Assembly (NCBI RefSeq): GCF_014647375.1
Contig: NZ_BMPB01000010.1
Coordinates: forward strand, 1 to 64,000
Direction: 5' to 3'
DNA: 64,000 nucleotides
Source of the DNA: Parabacteroides faecis
GTDB taxonomy: Bacteria > Bacteroidota > Bacteroidia > Bacteroidales > Tannerellaceae
The first letter of the stretch is position 1, and every line of letters starts with the position of its first letter. Of the stretch, positions 61,873-64,000 are shown piece by piece. Under the pieces are notes generated by a model. That model did no database searches. It was not told the origin of the DNA and saw only the letters and a program-made list of their open reading frames with translations. The translations under genes and the position numbers were made by a program.

Positions 61873-63381
61873 ATGAAAACAATAAAATTAATCATATTCG
61901 TATTTATTGCCGTTGCATTAAACAGTTGTGAAGGCAAGCTGGATCTGACTAATCCGAACAAGCCGACCGGTGCTACATTCTGGAAGACGGAAGCCGACTT
62001 TAAGCAGGCGATGGCTTCCTGTTATACTCCGTTGAAAAACTGGAACGGCGGTTACTATGGAACCCGCGGACTGATGACTCGTATTTCCCGTGCCGACGAT
62101 ATCGAATTTCGTAATGATATCGCTGATATCTATTCGATGCACCGTTTTACGAACGACCCGAACAATTCGGTGGCACATAATATCTTCTATCAGTTCTATA
62201 ATGCTATCTATCGTGCAAATTCTATTTTGCAGGAAATCGAAGGAAAAGATTTTCCGGAAGATTTTATAAAGAAGACCCGCGGTGAAGCTTTATTTATCAG
62301 AGGCATGTATTATTTCCAACTGGCAAAAGAGTTTGGAGATGTGCCTTTGAGATTGGAAGCATCCCAGGATCCGGTGACATTCCAGTTGGCCAAGTCGAGC
62401 CAGGCAGATGTTTATGCACAGGCGGCAAAAGATTTTATTGAGTCGGCCAATTTACTTCCTGTATCGAATGATAAGGGAAAACCGACAAAAGGTACGTCTT
62501 ATGCTTATTTGGGTAAATTGTATGTATATACAGAGAAATGGCAGGATGCTAAAAATACCTTGGAACCATTGACAAAAGCACCTTATACTTATAAGTTAGT
62601 CGATGATTTTACCTGGAATTTTGATGAGGAACATGAAAATAATGCGGAAAGTATTTTTGAGATCCTGTATGAACCGGTCGGCGGATCTGACCAGTGGGAT
62701 AATGGCGAAACGGCCAACTCGGCACAGTCTACCACTATCGCAGTTGAATATGCGGCCGGTGCTGTAGGCGGATGGTTTGAAGCTAAACCGACACAGAAAA
62801 TGATGGATATTTTCCTGCAGGAAAAAGCGGCTAATGGCGAGTACGATTATCGTGCTCTGACATCTGTCGCCTGGAATTATCCGGGATGTATGTATTATAT
62901 GAAACCTATTCAGGAGGTACTATCCGGTGACGATCTGAATTCCTATTGGATTCTTAAATATCAGAACTCCAAAACCCGTGAACAGGAAGTGGAAACAATT
63001 CCTTCTTATATCAATGAACGGGCTATGCGTTTTGCGGATGTGATCCTTCTGCTGGCAGAATGTGAACTGAACCTGAACAATACGGCACAAGCTATCAGTT
63101 ATATCGATCAGATCCGTACCCGTGGCGGTAACCTGCTTCCTTATTCCGGTAAAACCGATGCGGCATCAGTTAAGAATGAGTTGGTTCATCAACGTGCTAT
63201 CGAGTTCTTTAAGGAAGGGGAGCGTTTCTACGATCTTCGTCGTTGGGGATTACTGGAACAGGAATTGAAATCGCAGGATCCGATCCGTTTCGCCAGCTTC
63301 CAGAAGCGTCATTATTATTTACCGATCCCGGCTAAAGAAATACAGACGAATTTACTATGTACTCAAAATAGCGACTGGTAA
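61873..63381 (+). CDS. SusD/RagB-like glycan-binding lipoprotein (plus locus)
   Basis: 502 residues: MKTIKLIIFVFIAVALNSC signal (lipobox Cys at 19), then LDLTNPNKPTGATFWKTEADFKQAMASCYTPLKNW, a SusD N-terminus, GEALFIRGMYYFQLAKEFGDVPLRLEASQDP, and PTKGTSYAYLGKLYVYTEKWQDAKNTLEPL. The C-terminal block is INERAMRFADVILLLAECELNLNNTAQAI and HQRAIEFFKEGERFYDLRRWG. It works with the upstream SusC at the cell surface. A hairpin follows before the next gene. Confidence 0.94.
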   Translation: MKTIKLIIFVFIAVALNSCEGKLDLTNPNKPTGATFWKTEADFKQAMASCYTPLKNWNGGYYGTRGLMTRISRADDIEFRNDIADIYSMHRFTNDPNNSVAHNIFYQFYNAIYRANSILQEIEGKDFPEDFIKKTRGEALFIRGMYYFQLAKEFGDVPLRLEASQDPVTFQLAKSSQADVYAQAAKDFIESANLLPVSNDKGKPTKGTSYAYLGKLYVYTEKWQDAKNTLEPLTKAPYTYKLVDDFTWNFDEEHENNAESIFEILYEPVGGSDQWDNGETANSAQSTTIAVEYAAGAVGGWFEAKPTQKMMDIFLQEKAANGEYDYRALTSVAWNYPGCMYYMKPIQEVLSGDDLNSYWILKYQNSKTREQEVETIPSYINERAMRFADVILLLAECELNLNNTAQAISYIDQIRTRGGNLLPYSGKTDAASVKNELVHQRAIEFFKEGERFYDLRRWGLLEQELKSQDPIRFASFQKRHYYLPIPAKEIQTNLLCTQNSDW

Positions 63382-63400
63382 TAAATTGTATATTATAAAG

Positions 63401-63432
63401 ATAAGGCCGTTACCGTTTGGCGACGGCCTTAT
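63401..63432 (+). terminator. Hairpin between susD and the next gene
   Basis: A 10-bp stem ATAAGGCCGT / ACGGCCTTAT with a 12-base loop, followed only by a short TTTG. A weak terminator or processing hairpin. Confidence 0.5.
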
Positions 63433-63465
63433 TTGTCTCTGATCATTAATGTAAAAATAGATTGT

Positions 63466-64000
63466 ATGAAATATAACAGTGTAATCGCGCTAATAACCGC
63501 GGGCTTTTGCCTGGCTGTACAAGGTTATGCGCAATCAGTGAATGGCGTAACACATTCCGGACAGTCTACCGGTCAACCGCCTTTCCCCGTGACATCTTAT
63601 ATGGAATTACCGAATCCGGCCGTGACAAACCTCGACTTGTGGGAAAAAGTGAAAGGGACGAAAGTCAGTTGGGGGTCGACGGATATCCGTTACAAGAAAG
63701 AAGAACCGGCTCCGGTGGGATCGATAAAAAAGGAAATAGCATTAACTGCCTGGAAAGGGGAACGTGTCGCTTCACAATTTGTTGTCTGGGGGGATCAGCC
63801 GCTCACAGATCTTTCTTTTTCGGTAAGTGACCTGGTTTATAAAAATGGAAAATACACAATCGGCAATAGTCGGCTCTTATGCGGTTTTGTCCGTTATGTC
63901 ATGACAGATGAATTGAATAAGGATGGAAAAGGAGGATGTGGCGACCGTCCTGATGCGGCTGCTTTCGATTCGTCGCTTGTAGCAGATCCGATAGACCATC
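63466..64000 (+). CDS. Secreted DUF4091-like protein (partial, C-terminus off window)
   Basis: Open from ATG 63466 to the window end (178 codons). Signal peptide MKYNSVIALITAGFCLAVQGYA, then MELPNPAVTNLDLWEKVKGTKVSWGSTDIRYKKEE, ALTAWKGERVASQFVVWGDQPL, CGFVRYVMTDELNKDGKGGCGDRPD and SLVADPIDH. These resemble the N-terminal beta domain of Bacteroidales proteins carrying DUF4091, which are often encoded in glycan loci and treated as putative glycoside hydrolases. That assignment is from memory of the family; the catalytic region is outside the window. It is the first gene after the SusC/SusD pair. Confidence 0.6.
   Translation, partial: MKYNSVIALITAGFCLAVQGYAQSVNGVTHSGQSTGQPPFPVTSYMELPNPAVTNLDLWEKVKGTKVSWGSTDIRYKKEEPAPVGSIKKEIALTAWKGERVASQFVVWGDQPLTDLSFSVSDLVYKNGKYTIGNSRLLCGFVRYVMTDELNKDGKGGCGDRPDAAAFDSSLVADPIDH

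Overview
The window looks like chromosomal DNA of a gut Bacteroidales bacterium, most likely Parabacteroides (genus inferred from the look of the proteins, not from a search). The evidence is SusC/SusD pairs, ECF sigma/FecR regulators, FimA/Mfa-type fimbrillin lipoproteins, HU-like proteins of the Bacteroidales type, and many promoters with the Bacteroidetes -7 consensus TAnnTTTG instead of sigma70 -10/-35 boxes. I saw no rRNA, tRNA, CRISPR array or complete insertion sequence.

1-18 kb is a type V (FimA/Mfa-like) fimbriae region: anchor-type proteins, several fimbrillins, a large AT-rich tip-like protein, and a DUF3575/DUF3868-OmpA pair. A membrane histidine kinase/receiver/AraC fusion is encoded at the left. 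Four operons here carry the same 60-bp promoter module, with a split box at a fixed distance from the -7 element. This reads as a regulon, and the AraC-type hybrid is the obvious candidate regulator. Interspersed are a classical HU gene, two tandem HU-like genes with remnants of more copies, a broken DUF6261-like gene and an Rpn-type nuclease gene.

18-23 kb is a thiamine salvage operon read leftward from a TPP riboswitch: TonB receptor, PnuT-type transporter, and thiamine pyrophosphokinase. A DUF1016 (YhcG-type) nuclease gene with its own promoter is wedged between the last two. 23-28.4 kb is a SusC/SusD pair. 29.4-39.3 kb is a housekeeping block (rimP-nusA-infB-cvpA-sufBCD) followed by small VOC and GNAT genes.

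39.3-64 kb is glycan-utilisation territory with three SusC/SusD loci. One is sigma-FecR-SusC-SusD-GH92 (with another ECF sigma gene downstream). One is FecR-SusC-SusD-GH29. One is a divergent FecR-SusC-SusD locus with a DUF4091-like protein running off the window. GH92 (alpha-mannosidase) and GH29 (alpha-L-fucosidase) suggest host or yeast-type glycans.

The most exciting feature is a predicted pair of DNA inversion switches sharing a core dyad AGTTCTYTTAGAACT. At 57018-57630 a perfect 41-bp inverted repeat lies inside two divergent fecR genes. It flanks a 531-bp segment holding the only complete FecR N-terminus and its upstream region; inversion would hand that N-terminus, in frame, to the other fecR and so swap which of two SusC/SusD loci has an intact anti-sigma factor. 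At 28516-29124 a 16-bp inverted repeat with the same core flanks a 577-bp segment upstream of another SusC gene. A promoter inside it now faces away from susC (predicted OFF). No recombinase is encoded in the window, so it would act in trans. A conserved G-rich hairpin also precedes susC in both loci of the fecR switch.
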